From Allodiplogaster sudhausi (Eukaryota > Nematoda > Chromadorea > Rhabditida > Diplogasteridae), in assembly GCA_945643635.1 (NCBI GenBank), contig CALZFC010000277.1, forward strand, positions 666,501 through 730,500: DNA of 64,000 nucleotides, written 5' to 3'. Positions 48,201 through 60,700 of the stretch are shown here, piece after piece. Position 1 is the stretch's first letter. Each line of letters starts with the position of its first letter. The notes under the pieces were generated by a model, which made no database searches, had not been told where the DNA came from, and was given only the letters and a program-made list of their open reading frames with translations. The position numbers and the translations under genes were made by a program.

Positions 48201-50968
48201 GTAACAAGTTTTCCTGAGCGAGAAGGATGACGACTTTATATGTACATGCGTCTAATGTATGATTACTTGCCCTAGATGCTCGAATTTTGAAGATAGAGTA
48301 ATTTCTCTATCCTTTTCACATAATTTTTGGCTCCACCTAAGCAGAGCCGTTCCAAAATTTGTGGTTTAGGCCACACCTTTCAGTGAGCCAGATCGAATTA
48401 GTACCTCAAACTTGGGTAATTAAACCGAAGAAGCAAGCGGACGCGTCGCGTACATATCTGCATGTGCGTGCGAGAATGGCCTGTGCCATACCAGTCACAT
48501 GCTAAAGTTTCCGAACTAAAATCTTCAATCTAACGTAGCAAACAGAATTCTCCGTCCATCTGGACGTCGTCAACGCCACATGCGAAGGAGACTACCATCC
48601 AAGTTTGATGTCCTCGTCCAACAAGATGCCGAGTTACTGAGCCCTTTGTAACAAGTTTTGCTGCAGATATGTACGCAACGCGTCCGCTTGCTTCTTCAAA
48701 GTTTCCGAACTAAAATCTTCAATCTAACCTGGCAAACAGAATTCTCCGTCCATCTGGACGTCGTCAACGCCACATACCAAGGAGACTACCATCCAAGTTT
48801 GATGTACTCGTCCAACAAGATGCCGAGTAACTGAGTCCCTTTGTAACAAGTTTTCCTGAGCGAGAAGGATGACGACTTTATATGTACATGCGTCTAATGT
48901 ATGATTACTTGCCCTAGATGCTCGAATTTTGAAGATAGAGTAATTTCTCTATCCTTTTCACATAATTTTTGGCTCCACCTAAGCAGAGCCGTTCCAAAAT
49001 TTGTGGTTTAGGCCACACCTTTCAGTGAGCCAGATCGAATTAGTACCTCAAACTTGGGTAATTAAACCGAAGAAGCAAGCGGACGCGTTGCGTACATATC
49101 TGCATGTGCGTGCGAGAATGGCCTGTGCCATACCAGTTACATGCTAAAGTTTCCGAACTAAAATCTTCAATCTAACGTGGCAAACAGAATTCTCCGTCCA
49201 TCTGGACGTCGTCAACGCCACATACCAAGGAGACTACCATCCAAGTTTGATGTACTCGTCCAACAAGATGCCGAGTTACTGAGTCCCTTTGTAACAAGTT
49301 TTCCTGAGCGAGAAGGATGACGACTTTATATGTACATGCGTCTAATGTATGATTACTTGCCCTAGATGCTTGAATTTTGAAGATAGAGTAACTTCTCTAT
49401 CTTTTTCACATAATTTTTGGCTCCACCTAAGCAGAGCCGTTCCAAAATTTGTGGTTTAGGCCACACCTTTCAGTGAGCCAGATCGAATTAGTACCTCAAA
49501 CTTGGGTAATTAAACCGAAGAAGAAAGCGGACGCGTTGCGTACATATCTGCATGTGCGTGCGAAAATGGCCTGTGCCATACCAGTTACATGCTAAAGTTT
49601 CCGAACTAAACAATCTAACGTAGCAAACAGAATTCTCCGTCCATCTGGACGTCGTCAACGCCACATGCCAAGGAGACTACCATCCAAGTTTGATGTACTC
49701 GTCCAACAAGATGCCGAGTTACTGAGCCCTTTGTAACAAGTTTTCCTGAGCGAGAAGGATGACGACTTTATATGTACATGCGTCTAATGTATGATTACTT
49801 GCCCTAGATGCTTGAATTTTGAAGATAGAGTAACTTCTCTATCTTTTTCACATAATTTTTGGCTCCACCTAAGCAGAGCCGTTCCAAAATTTGTGGTTTA
49901 GGCCACACCTTTCAGTGAGCCAGATCGAATTAGTACCTCAAACTTGGGTAATTAAACCGAAGAAGCAAGCGGACGCGTTGCGTACATATCTGCATGTGCG
50001 TGCGAGAATGGCCTGTGCCATACCAGTCACATGCTAAAGTTTCCGAACTAAAATCTTCAATCTAACGTAGCAAACAGAATTCTCCGTCCATCTGGACGTC
50101 GTCAACGCCACATGCGAAGGAGACTACCATCCAAGTTTGATGTCCTCGTCCAACAAGATGCCGAGTTACTGAGCCCTTTGTAACAAGTTTTGCTGCAGAT
50201 ATGTACGCAACGCGTCCGCTTGCTTCTTCAAAGTTTCCGAACTAAAATCTTCAATCTAACGTGGCAAACAGAATTCTCCGTCCATCTGGACGTCGTCAAC
50301 GCCACATACCAAGGAGATTACCATCCAAGTTTGATGTACTCGTCCAACAAGATGCCGAGTTACTGAGTCCCTTTGTAACAAGTTTTCCTGAGCGAGAAGG
50401 ATGACGACTTTATATGTACATGCGTCTAATGTATGATTACTTGCCCTAGATGCTTGAATTTTGAAGATAGAGTAACTTCTCTATCCTTTTCACATAATTT
50501 TTGGCTCCACCTAAGCAGAGCCGTTCCAAAATTTGTGGTTTAGGCCACACCTTTCAGTGAGCCAGATCGAATTAGTACCTCAAACTTGGGTAATTAAACC
50601 GAAGAAGCAAGCGGACGCGTAGCGTACATATCTGCATGTGCGTGCGAGAATGGCCTGTGCCATACCAGTCACATGCTAAAGTTTCCGAACTAAAATCTTC
50701 AATCTAACGTGGCAAACAGAATTCTCCATCCATCTGGACGTCGTCAACGCCACATGCCAAGGAGACTACCATCCAAGTTTGATGTACTCGTCCAACAAGA
50801 TGCCGAGTTACTGAGTCCCTTTGTAACAAGTTTTCCTGAGCGAGAAGGATGACGACTCTATATGTACATGTACATGCATCTAATGTATGATTACTTGCCC
50901 TAGATGCTCGAATTTTGAAGATAGAGTAATTTCTCTATCCTTTTCACATAATTTTTGGCTCCACCTAA
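30202..50968 (+). repeat. Satellite array, domain 1 (57 monomers, higher-order structure)
   Basis: Full monomers start with TAACGTRGCAAACAGAATTC and are 443-454 bp, usually 447-448. Eighteen short 194-bp units, in which most of the monomer is lost and 35 bp are inverted, start at 32000, 32642, 33731, 34373, 35015, 35657, 36299, 37388, 38924, 40460, 42444, 43086, 45070, 45712, 46354, 47443, 48531 and 50063. They are interleaved with full monomers in recurring patterns. No gene; the small open frames are repeat shadows. Confidence 0.97.
32000..32193 (+). repeat. Type example of the 194-bp rearranged short unit
   Basis: The unit follows the consensus up to AAGTTTTGCT, then carries 35 bases (32132-32166) that are the exact reverse complement of the monomer segment GAAGAAGCAAGCGG...ATATCTGC, then rejoins at AAAGTTTCCGAAC. 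A single deletion-plus-inversion event is the simplest origin; all 18 short units share it. Confidence 0.93.
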
Positions 50969-51744
50969 CAAGGGAAGTCTTTCGACGGGGTGGCAAACCA
51001 TAACAATTTATACATCATTCGAAAGCTCTCAACGAGCTGATAACGTATTTGATGTTTATAGCTGCAGAAGAGATCTTTTTCGCCGAAATTGCAGGAAAAT
51101 ACCCTAAAATTAACATTTGCACGATATGTGATAGCTTTATGGACTCTAAAACTAATGTTTACGTAACGTAGCCAATAATAATTCTCCTTCATTTCTGATG
51201 ACTACCATCCAAGTTTGATGGAAGAAGTTACTGAGTCCCTTTTAACCATTTTTCACCAAAGGGGTCCCTTTGGTGAAATGGACTGTTTGTATGGAGAAAA
51301 ATAAATTTTTTGCTTAGAGATTTTTGAATTTTAAGATAATTACTCTTTTTCAAGCCGTTTTTAACATGAAAAATTTAGTTCACATATTAAATCACGCTGT
51401 AAAATTTTCATATTCTCAAAAGTCCATCTATCTCAAAACTTCCATGTTTGCCTTAAACAACTGCGGATGTATTATTTCTATTTGAATCTTGTTTCTCTGT
51501 AAGAGCTAAGTCGCTTTACATTCCGCATAAAAAATCCCGTTCGATTTCTTAACTTTTGCGACGTGCAGGCGCCTGTCTGGAAGGGGACTCCACCAAGCCA
51601 GGCCCTTCCAGACCCAGTTACGCCTTTGTTCAAGTTTTTCTAGCGCTTCTTATGCAGCTATAAACGTCAAATATGTTTATTGCTCGTTGATGCTTTCGAA
51701 TGATGTATAATATGTTGTGTTTTTCCACACCTTTTTTGGCTTCC
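50969..51744. mobile_element. Foldback-like insertion inside the satellite
   Basis: Non-satellite sequence interrupting a monomer. Inverted repeats of about 62 bp lie at 51008-51071 and 51648-51711 (ends ATACATCATTCGAAAGC / GCTTTCGAATGATGTAT). Inside are a diverged satellite piece (51166-51238), a near-perfect palindrome TTCACCAAAGGG-GT-CCCTTTGGTGAA at about 51251, and an 11-bp hairpin GTCTGGAAGGG...CCCTTCCAGAC at about 51575-51611. No transposase. A MITE or foldback element is likely, but the ends are not exact. Confidence 0.55.
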
Positions 51745-54700
51745 CTAAGCAGAGCCGTTCCAAAATTTGTGGTTTAGGCCACACCTTTCAGTGAGCCAGA
51801 TCGAATTAGTACCTCAAACTTGGGTAATTAAACCGAAGAAGCAAGCGGACGCGTTGCGTACATATCTGCATGTGCGTGCGAGAATGGCCTGTGCCATACC
51901 AGTTACATGCTAAAGTTTCCGAATTAAAATCTTCAATCTAACGTAGCAAACAGAATTCTCCGTCCATCTGGACGTCGTCAACGCCACATGCCAAGGAGAC
52001 TACCATCCAAGTTTGATGTACTCGTCCAACAAGATGCCGAGTTACTGAGTCCCTTTGTAACAAGTTTTCCTGAGCGAGAAGGATGACGACTCTATATGTA
52101 CATGTACATGCGTCTAATGTATGATTACTTGCCCTAGATGCTCGAATTTTGAAGATAGAGTATTTCTCTATCCTTTTCACATAATTTTTGGCTCCACCTA
52201 AGCAGAGCCGTTCCAAAATTTGTGGTTTAGGCCACACCTTTCAGTGAGCCAGATCGAATTAGTACCTCAAACTTGGGTAATTAAACCGAAGAAGCAAGCG
52301 GACGCGTTGCGTACATATCTGCATGTGCGTGCGAGAATGGCCTGTGCCATACCAGTTACATGCTAAAGTTTCCGAATTAAAATCTTCAATCTAACGTAGC
52401 AAACAGAATTCTCCGTCCATCTGGACGTCGTCAACGCCACATGCCAAGGAGACTACCATCCAAGTTTGATGTACTCGTCCAACAAGATGCCGAGTTACTG
52501 AGTCCCTTTGTAACAAGTTTTCCTGAGCGTGAAGGATGACGACTTTATATGTACATGCGTCTAATGTATGATTACTTGCCCTAGATGCTCGAATTTTGAA
52601 GATAGAGTAATTTCTCTATCTTTTTCACATAATTTTTGGCTCCACCTAAGCAGAGCCGTTCCAAAATTTGTGGTTTAGGCCACACCTTTCAGTGAGCCAG
52701 ATCGAATTAGTACCTCAAACTTGGGTAATTAAACCGAAGAAGCAAGCGGACGCGTAGCGTACATATCTGCATGTGCGTGCGAGAATGGCCTGTGCCATAC
52801 CAGTTACATGCTAAAGTTTCCGAATTAAAATCTTCAATCTAACGTAGCAAACAGAATTCTCCGTCCATCTGGACGTCGTCAACGCCACATGCCAAGGAGA
52901 CTACCATCCAAGTTTGATGTACTCTCGTCCAACAAGATGCCGAGTTACTGAGTCCCTTTGTAACAAGTTTTCCTGAGCGAGAAGGATGACGACTTTATAT
53001 GTACATGCGTCTAATGTATGATTACTTGCCCTAGATGCTCGAATTTTGAAGATAGAGTATTTCTCTATCTTTTTCACATAATTTTTGGCTCCACCTAAGC
53101 AGAGCCGTTCCAAAATTTGTGGTTTAGGCCACACCTTTCAGTGAGCCAGATCGAATTAGTACCTCAAACTTGGGTAATTAAACCGAAGAAGCAAGCGGAC
53201 GCGTAGCGTACATATCTGCATGTGCGTGCGAGAATGGCCTGTGCCATACCAGTTACATGCTAAAGTTTCCGAATTAAAATCTTCAATCTAACGTAGCAAA
53301 CAGAATTCTCCGTCCATCTGGACGTCGTCAACGCCACATGCCAAGGAGACTACCATCCAAGTTTGATGTACTCGTCCAACAAGATGCCGAGTTACTGAGT
53401 CCTTTGTAACAAGTTTTCCTGAGCGAGAAGGATGACGACTTATATGTACATGTACATGCGTCTAATGTATGATTACTTGCCCTAGATGCTCGAATTTTGA
53501 AGATAGAGTAATTTCTCTATCCTTTTCACATAATTTTTGGCTCCACCTAAGCAGAGCCGTTCCAAAATTTGTGGTTTAGGCCACACCTTTCAGTGAGCCA
53601 GATCGAATTAGTACCTCAAACTTGGGTAATTAAACCGAAGAAGCAAGCGGACGCGTTGCGTACATATCTGCATGTGCGTGCGAGAATGGCCTGTGCCATA
53701 CCAGTCACATGCTAAAGTTTCCGAATTAAAATCTTCAATCTAACGTAGCAAACAGAATTCTCCGTCCATCTGGACGTCGTCAACGCCACATGCGAAGGAG
53801 ACTACCATCCAAGTTTGATGTCCTCGTCCAACAAGATGCCGAGTTACTGAGTCCCTTTGTAACAAGTTTTCTGAGCGTGAAGGATGACGACTTTATATGT
53901 ACATGCGTCTAATGTATGATTACTTGCCCTAGATGCTCGAATTTTGAAGATAGAGTAATTTCTCTATCTTTTCACATAATTTTTGGCTCCACCTAAGCAG
54001 AGCCGTTCCAAAATTTGTGGTTTAGGCCACACCTTTCAGTGAGCCAGATCGAATTAGTACCTCAAACTTGGGTAATTAAACCGAAGAAGCAGCGGACGCG
54101 TAGCGTACATATCTGCATGTGCGTGCGAGAATGGCCTGTGCCATACCAGTCACATGCTAAAGTTTCCGAACTAAAATCTTCAATCTAACGTAGCAAACAG
54201 AATTCTCCGTCCATCTGGACGTCGTCAACGCCACATGCCAAGGAGACTACCATCCAAGTTTGATGTCCTCGTCCAACAAGATGCCGAGTTACTGAGTCCC
54301 TTTGTAACAAGTTTTCCTGAGCGAGAAGGATGACGACTTTATATGTACATGCGTCTAATGTATGATTACTTGCCCTAGATGCTCGAATTTTGAAGATAGA
54401 GTATGTCTCTATCTTTTTCACATAATTTTTGGCTCCACCTAAGCAGAGCCGTTCCAAATTTGTGGTTTAGGCCACACCTTTCAGTGAGCCAGATCGAATT
54501 AGTACCTCAAACTTGGGTAATTAAACCGAAGAAGCAAGCGGACGCGTAGCGTACATATCTGCATGTGCGTGCGAGAATGGCCTGTGCCATACCAGTCACA
54601 TGCTAAAGTTTCCGAACTAAAATCTTCAATCTAACGTAGCAAACAGAATTCTCCGTCCATCTGGACGTCGTCAACGCCACATGCCAAGGAGACTACCATC

Positions 54701-57700
54701 CAAGTTTGATGTACTCGTCCAACAAGATGCCGAGTTACTGAGTCCCTTTGTAACAAGTTTTCCTGAGCGAGAAGGATGACGACTTTATATGTACATGCGT
54801 CTAATGTATGATTACTTGCCCTAGATGCTCGAATTTTGAAGATAGAGTAATTTCTCTATCTTTTTCACATAATTTTTGGCTCCACCTAAGCAGAGCCGTT
54901 CCAAAATTTGTGGTTTAGGCCACACCTTTCAGTGAGCCAGATCGAATTAGTACCTCAAACTTGGGTAATTAAACCGAAGAAGCAGGCGGACGCGTCGCGT
55001 ACATATCTGCATGTGCGTGCGAGAATGGCCTGTGCCATACCAGTCACATGCTAAAGTTTCCGAACTAAAATCTTCAATCTAACGTGGCAAACAGAATTCT
55101 CCGTCCATCTGGACGTCGTCAACGCCACATGCCAAGGAGACTACCATCCAAGTTTGATGTACTCGTCCAACAAGATGCCGAGTTACTGAGTCCCTTTGTA
55201 ACAAGTTTTCCTGAGCGAGAAGGATGACGACTTTATATGTACATGCGTCTAATGTATGATTACTTGCCCTAGATGCTCGAATTTTGAAGATAGAGTAATG
55301 TCTCTATCCTTTTCACATAATTTTTGGCTCCACCTAAGCAGAGCCGTTCCAAAATTTGTGGTTTAGGCCACACCTTTCAGTGAGCCAGATCGAATTAGTA
55401 CCTCAAACTTGGGTAATTAAACCGAAGAAGCAAGCGGACGCGTAGCGTACATATCTGCATGTGCGTGCGAGAATGGCCTGTGCCATACCAGTCACATGCT
55501 AAAGTTTCCGAATTAAAATCTTCAATCTAACGTAGCAAACAGAATTCTCCGTCCATCTGGACGTCGTCAACGCCACATGCGAAGGAGACTACCATCCAAG
55601 TTTGATGTACTCGTCCAACAAGATGCCGAGTTACTGAGTCCCTTTGTAACAAGTTTTCCTGAGCGAGAAGGATGACGACTTATATGTACATGTACGCTCT
55701 AATGTATGATTACTTGCCCTAGATGCTCGAATTTTGAAGATAGAGTAATTTCTCTATCCTTTTCACATAATTTTTGGCTCCACCTAAGCAGAGCCGTTCC
55801 AAAATTTGTGGTTTAGGCCACACCTTTCAGTGAGCCAGATCGAATTAGTACCTCAAACTTGGGTAATTAAACCGAAGAAGCAAGCGGACGCGTCGCGTAC
55901 ATATCTGCATGTGCGTGCGAGAATGGCCTGTGCCATACCAGTCACATGCTAAAGTTTCCGAACTAAAATCTTCAATCTAACGTAGCAAACAGAATTCTCC
56001 GTCCATCTGGACGTCGTCAACGCCACATGCGAAGGAGACTACCATCCAAGTTTGATGTACTCGTCCAACAAGATGCCGAGTTACTGAGTCCCTTTGTAAC
56101 AAGTTTTCCTGAGCGAGAAGGATGACGACTTTATATGTACATGCGTCTAATGTATGATTACTTGCCCTAGATGCTCGAATTTTGAAGATAGAGTAATGTC
56201 TCTATCCTTTTCACATAATTTTTGGCTCCACCTAAGCAGAGCCGTTCCAAAATTTGTGGTTTAGGCCACACCTTTCAGTGAGCCAGATCGAATTAGTACC
56301 TCAAACTTGGGTAATTAAACCGAAGAAGCAAGCGGACGCGTAGCGTACATATCTGCATGTGCGTGCGAGAATGGCCTGTGCCATACCAGTCACATGCTAA
56401 AGTTTCCGAATTAAAATCTTCAATCTAACGTAGCAAACAGAATTCTCCGTCCATCTGGACGTCGTCAACGCCACATGCGAAGGAGACTACCATCCAAGTT
56501 TGATGTCCTCGTCCAACAAGATGCCGAGTTACTGAGTCCCTTTGTAACAAGTTTTCCTGAGCGTGAAGGATGACGACTTTATATGTACATGCGTCTAATG
56601 TATGATTACTTGCCCTAGATGCTCGAATTTTGAAGATAGAGTAATTTCTCTATCTTTTTCACATAATTTTTGGCTCCACCTAAGCAGAGCCGTTCCAAAA
56701 TTTGTGGTTTAGGCCACACCTTTCAGTGAGCCAGATCGAATTAGTACCTCAAACTTGGGTAATTAAACCGAAGAAGCAGGCGGACGCATTGCGTACATAT
56801 CTGCATGTGCGTGCGAGAATGGCCTGTGCCATACCAGTCACATGCTAAAGTTTCCGAACTAAAATCTTCAATCTAACGTAGCAAACAGAATTCTCCGTCC
56901 ATCTGGACGTCGTCAACGCCACATGCGAAGGAGACTACCATCCAAGTTTGATGTCCTCGTCCAACAAGATGCCGAGTTACTGATCCCTTTGTAACAAGTT
57001 TTCCTGAGCGAGAAGGATGACGACTTTATATGTACATGCGTCTAATGTATGATTACTTGCCCTAGATGCTCGAATTTTGAAGATAGAGTAATTTCTCTAT
57101 CCTTTTCACATAATTTTTGGCTCCACCTAAGCAGAGCCGTTCCAAAATTTGTGGTTTAGGCCACACCTTTCAGTGAGCCAGATCGAATTAGTACCTCAAA
57201 CTTGGGTAATTAAACCGAAGAAGCAAGCGGACGCGTTGCGTACATATCTGCATGTGCGTGCGAGAATGGCCTGTGCCATACCAGTTACATGCTAAAGTTT
57301 CCGAACTAAAATCTTCAATCTAACGTGGCAAACAGAATTCTCCGTCCATCTGGACGTCGTCAACGCCACATACCAAGGAGACTACCATCCAAGTTTGATG
57401 TACTCGTCCAACAAGATGCCGAGTTACTGAGTCCCTTTGTAACAAGTTTTCCTGAGCGAGAAGGATGACGACTTTATATGTACATGCGTCTAATGTATGA
57501 TTACTTGCCCTAGATGCTTGAATTTTGAAGATAGAGTAACTTCTCTATCTTTTTCACATAATTTTTGGCTCCACCTAAGCAGAGCCGTTCCAAAATTTGT
57601 GGTTTAGGCCACACCTTTCAGTGAGCCAGATCGAATTAGTACCTCAAACTTGGGTAATTAAACCGAAGAAGCAAGCGGACGCGTTGCGTACATATCTGCA

Positions 57701-60700
57701 TGTGCGTGCGAAATGGCCTGTGCCATACCAGTCACATGCTAAAGTTTCCGAACTAAACATCTAACGTAGCAAACAGAATTCTCCGTCCATCTGGACGTCG
57801 TCAACGCCACATGCCAAGGAGACTACCATCCAAGTTTGATGTACTCGTCCAACAAGATGCCGAGTTACTGAGCCCTTTGTAACAAGTTTTCCTGAGCGAG
57901 AAGGATGACGACTTTATATGTACATGCGTCTAATGTATGATTACTTGCCCTAGATGCTCGAATTTTGAAGATAGAGTAACTTCTCTATCTTTTTCACATA
58001 ATTTTTGGCTCCACCTAAGCAGAGCCGTTCCAAAATTTGTGGTTTAGGCCACACCTTTCAGTGAGCCAGATCGAATTAGTACCTCAAACTTGGGTAATTA
58101 AACCGAAGAAGCAAGCGGACGCGTAGCGTACATATCTGCATGTGCGTGCGAGAATGGCCTGTGCCATACCAGTCACATGCTAAAGTTTCCGAATTAAAAT
58201 CTTCAATCTAACGTAGCAAACAGAATTCTCCGTCCATCTGGACGTCGTCAACGCCACATGCCAAGGAGACTACCATCCAAGTTTGATGTACTCGTCCAAC
58301 AAGATGCCGAGTTACTGAGTCCCTTTGTAACAAGTTTTCCTGAGCGAGAAGGATGACGACTTATATGTACATGCGTCTAATGTATGATTACTTGCCCTAG
58401 ATGCTTGAATTTTGAAGATAGAGTAACTTCTCTATCTTTTTCACATAATTTTTGGCTCCACCTAAGCAGAGCCGTTCCAAAATTTGTGGTTTAGGCCACA
58501 CCTTTCAGTGAGCCAGATCGAATTAGTACCTCAAACTTGGGTAATTAAACCGAAGAAGCAAGCGGACGCGTAGCGTACATATCTGCATGTGCGTGCGAGA
58601 ATGGCCTGTGCCATACCAGTCACATGCTAAAGTTTCCGAACTAAAATCTTCAATCTAACGTAGCAAACAGAATTCTCCGTCCATCTGGACGTCGTCAACG
58701 CCACATGCGAAGGAGACTACCATCCAAGTTTGATGTCCTCGTCCAACAAGATGCCGAGTTACTGAGTCCCTTTGTAACAAGTTTTCCTGAGCGAGAAGGA
58801 TGACGACTTTATATGTACATGCGTCTAATGTATGATTACTTGCCCTAGATGCTCGAATTTTGAAGATAGAGTAATTTCTCTATCTTTTTCACATAATTTT
58901 TGGCTCCACCTAAGCAGAGCCGTTCCAAAATTTGTGGTTTAGGCCACACCTTTCAGTGAGCCAGATCGAATTAGTACCTCAAACTTGGGTAATTAAACCG
59001 AAGAAGCAGGCGGACGCATTGCGTACATATCTGCATGTGCGTGCGAGAATGGCCTGTGCCATACCAGTCACATGCTAAAGTTTCCGAACTAAAATCTTCA
59101 ATCTAACGTAGCAAACAGAATTCTCCGTCCATCTGGACGTCGTCAACGCCACATGCGAAGGAGACTACCATCCAAGTTTGATGTCCTCGTCCAACAAGAT
59201 GCCGAGTTACTGAGCCCTTTGTAACAAGTTTTGCTGAGCGAGAAGGATGACGACTCTATATGTACATGTACATGCGTCTAATGTATGATTACTTGCCCTA
59301 GATGCTCGAATTTTGAAGATAGAGTAATGTCTCTATCCTTTTCACATAATTTTTGGCTCCACCTAAGCAGAGCCGTTCCAAAATTTGTGGTTTAGGCCAC
59401 ACCTTTTCAGTGAGCCAGATCGAATTAGTACCTCAAACTTGGGTAATTAAACCGAAGAAGCAAGCGGACGCGTAGCGTACATATCTGCATGTGCGTGCGA
59501 GAATGGCCTGTGCCATACCAGTCACATGCTAAAGTTTCCGAACTAAAATCTTCAATCTAACGTAGCAAACAGAATTCTCCGTCCATCTGGACGTCGTCAA
59601 CGCCACATGCCAAGGAGACTACCATCCAAGTTTGATGTCCTCGTCCAACAAGATGCCGAGTTACTGTCCCTTTGTAACAAGTTTTCCTGAGCGAGAAGGA
59701 TGACGACTCTATATGTACATGTACATGCGTCTAATGTATGATTACTTGCCCTAGATGCTCGAATTTTGAAGATAGAGTAATTTCTCTATCCTTTTCACAT
59801 AATTTTTGGCTCCACCTAAGCAGAGCCGTTCCAAAATTTGTGGTTTAGGCCACACCTTTCAGTGAGCCAGATCGAATTAGTACCTCAAACTTGGGTAATT
59901 AAACCGAAGAAGCAAGCGGACGCGTCGCGTACATATCTGCATGTGCGTGCGAGAATGGCCTGTGCCATACCAGTCACATGCTAAAGTTTCCGAACTAAAA
60001 TCTTCAATCTAACGTGGCAAACAGAATTCTCCGTCCATCTGGACGTCGTCAACGCCACATGCCAAGGAGACTACCATCCAAGTTTGATGTACTCGTCCAA
60101 CAAGATGCCGAGTTACTGAGTCCCTTTGTAACAAGTTTTCCTGAGCGAGAAGGATGACGACTTTATATGTACATGCGTCTAATGTATGATTACTTGCCCT
60201 AGATGCTCGAATTTTGAAGATAGAGTAATGTCTCTATCCTTTTCACATAATTTTTGGCTCCACCTAAGCAGAGCCGTTCCAAAATTTGTGGTTTAGGCCA
60301 CACCTTTCAGTGAGCCAGATCGAATTAGTACCTCAAACTTGGGTAATTAAACCGAAGAAGCAAGCGGACGCGTAGCGTACATATCTGCATGTGCGTGCGA
60401 GAATGGTCTGTGCCATACCAGTCACATGCTAAAGTTTCCGAACTAAAATCTTCAATCTAACGTAGCAAACAGAATTCTCCGTCCATCTGGACGTCGTCAA
60501 CGCCACATGCGAAGGAGACTACCATCCAAGTTTGATGTCCTCGTCCAACAAGATGCCGAGTTACTGAGTCCCTTTGTAACAAGTTTTCCTGAGCGTGAAG
60601 GATGACGACTTTATATGTACATGCGTCTAATGTATGATTACTTGCCCTAGATGCTCGAATTTTGAAGATAGAGTAATTTCTCTATCTTTTCACATAATTT

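Noticed and set aside
30202..50968. CRISPR-like array of repeats and spacers
   Set aside because: Monomers of about 448 bp are contiguous with no unique spacers; this is eukaryotic satellite DNA.
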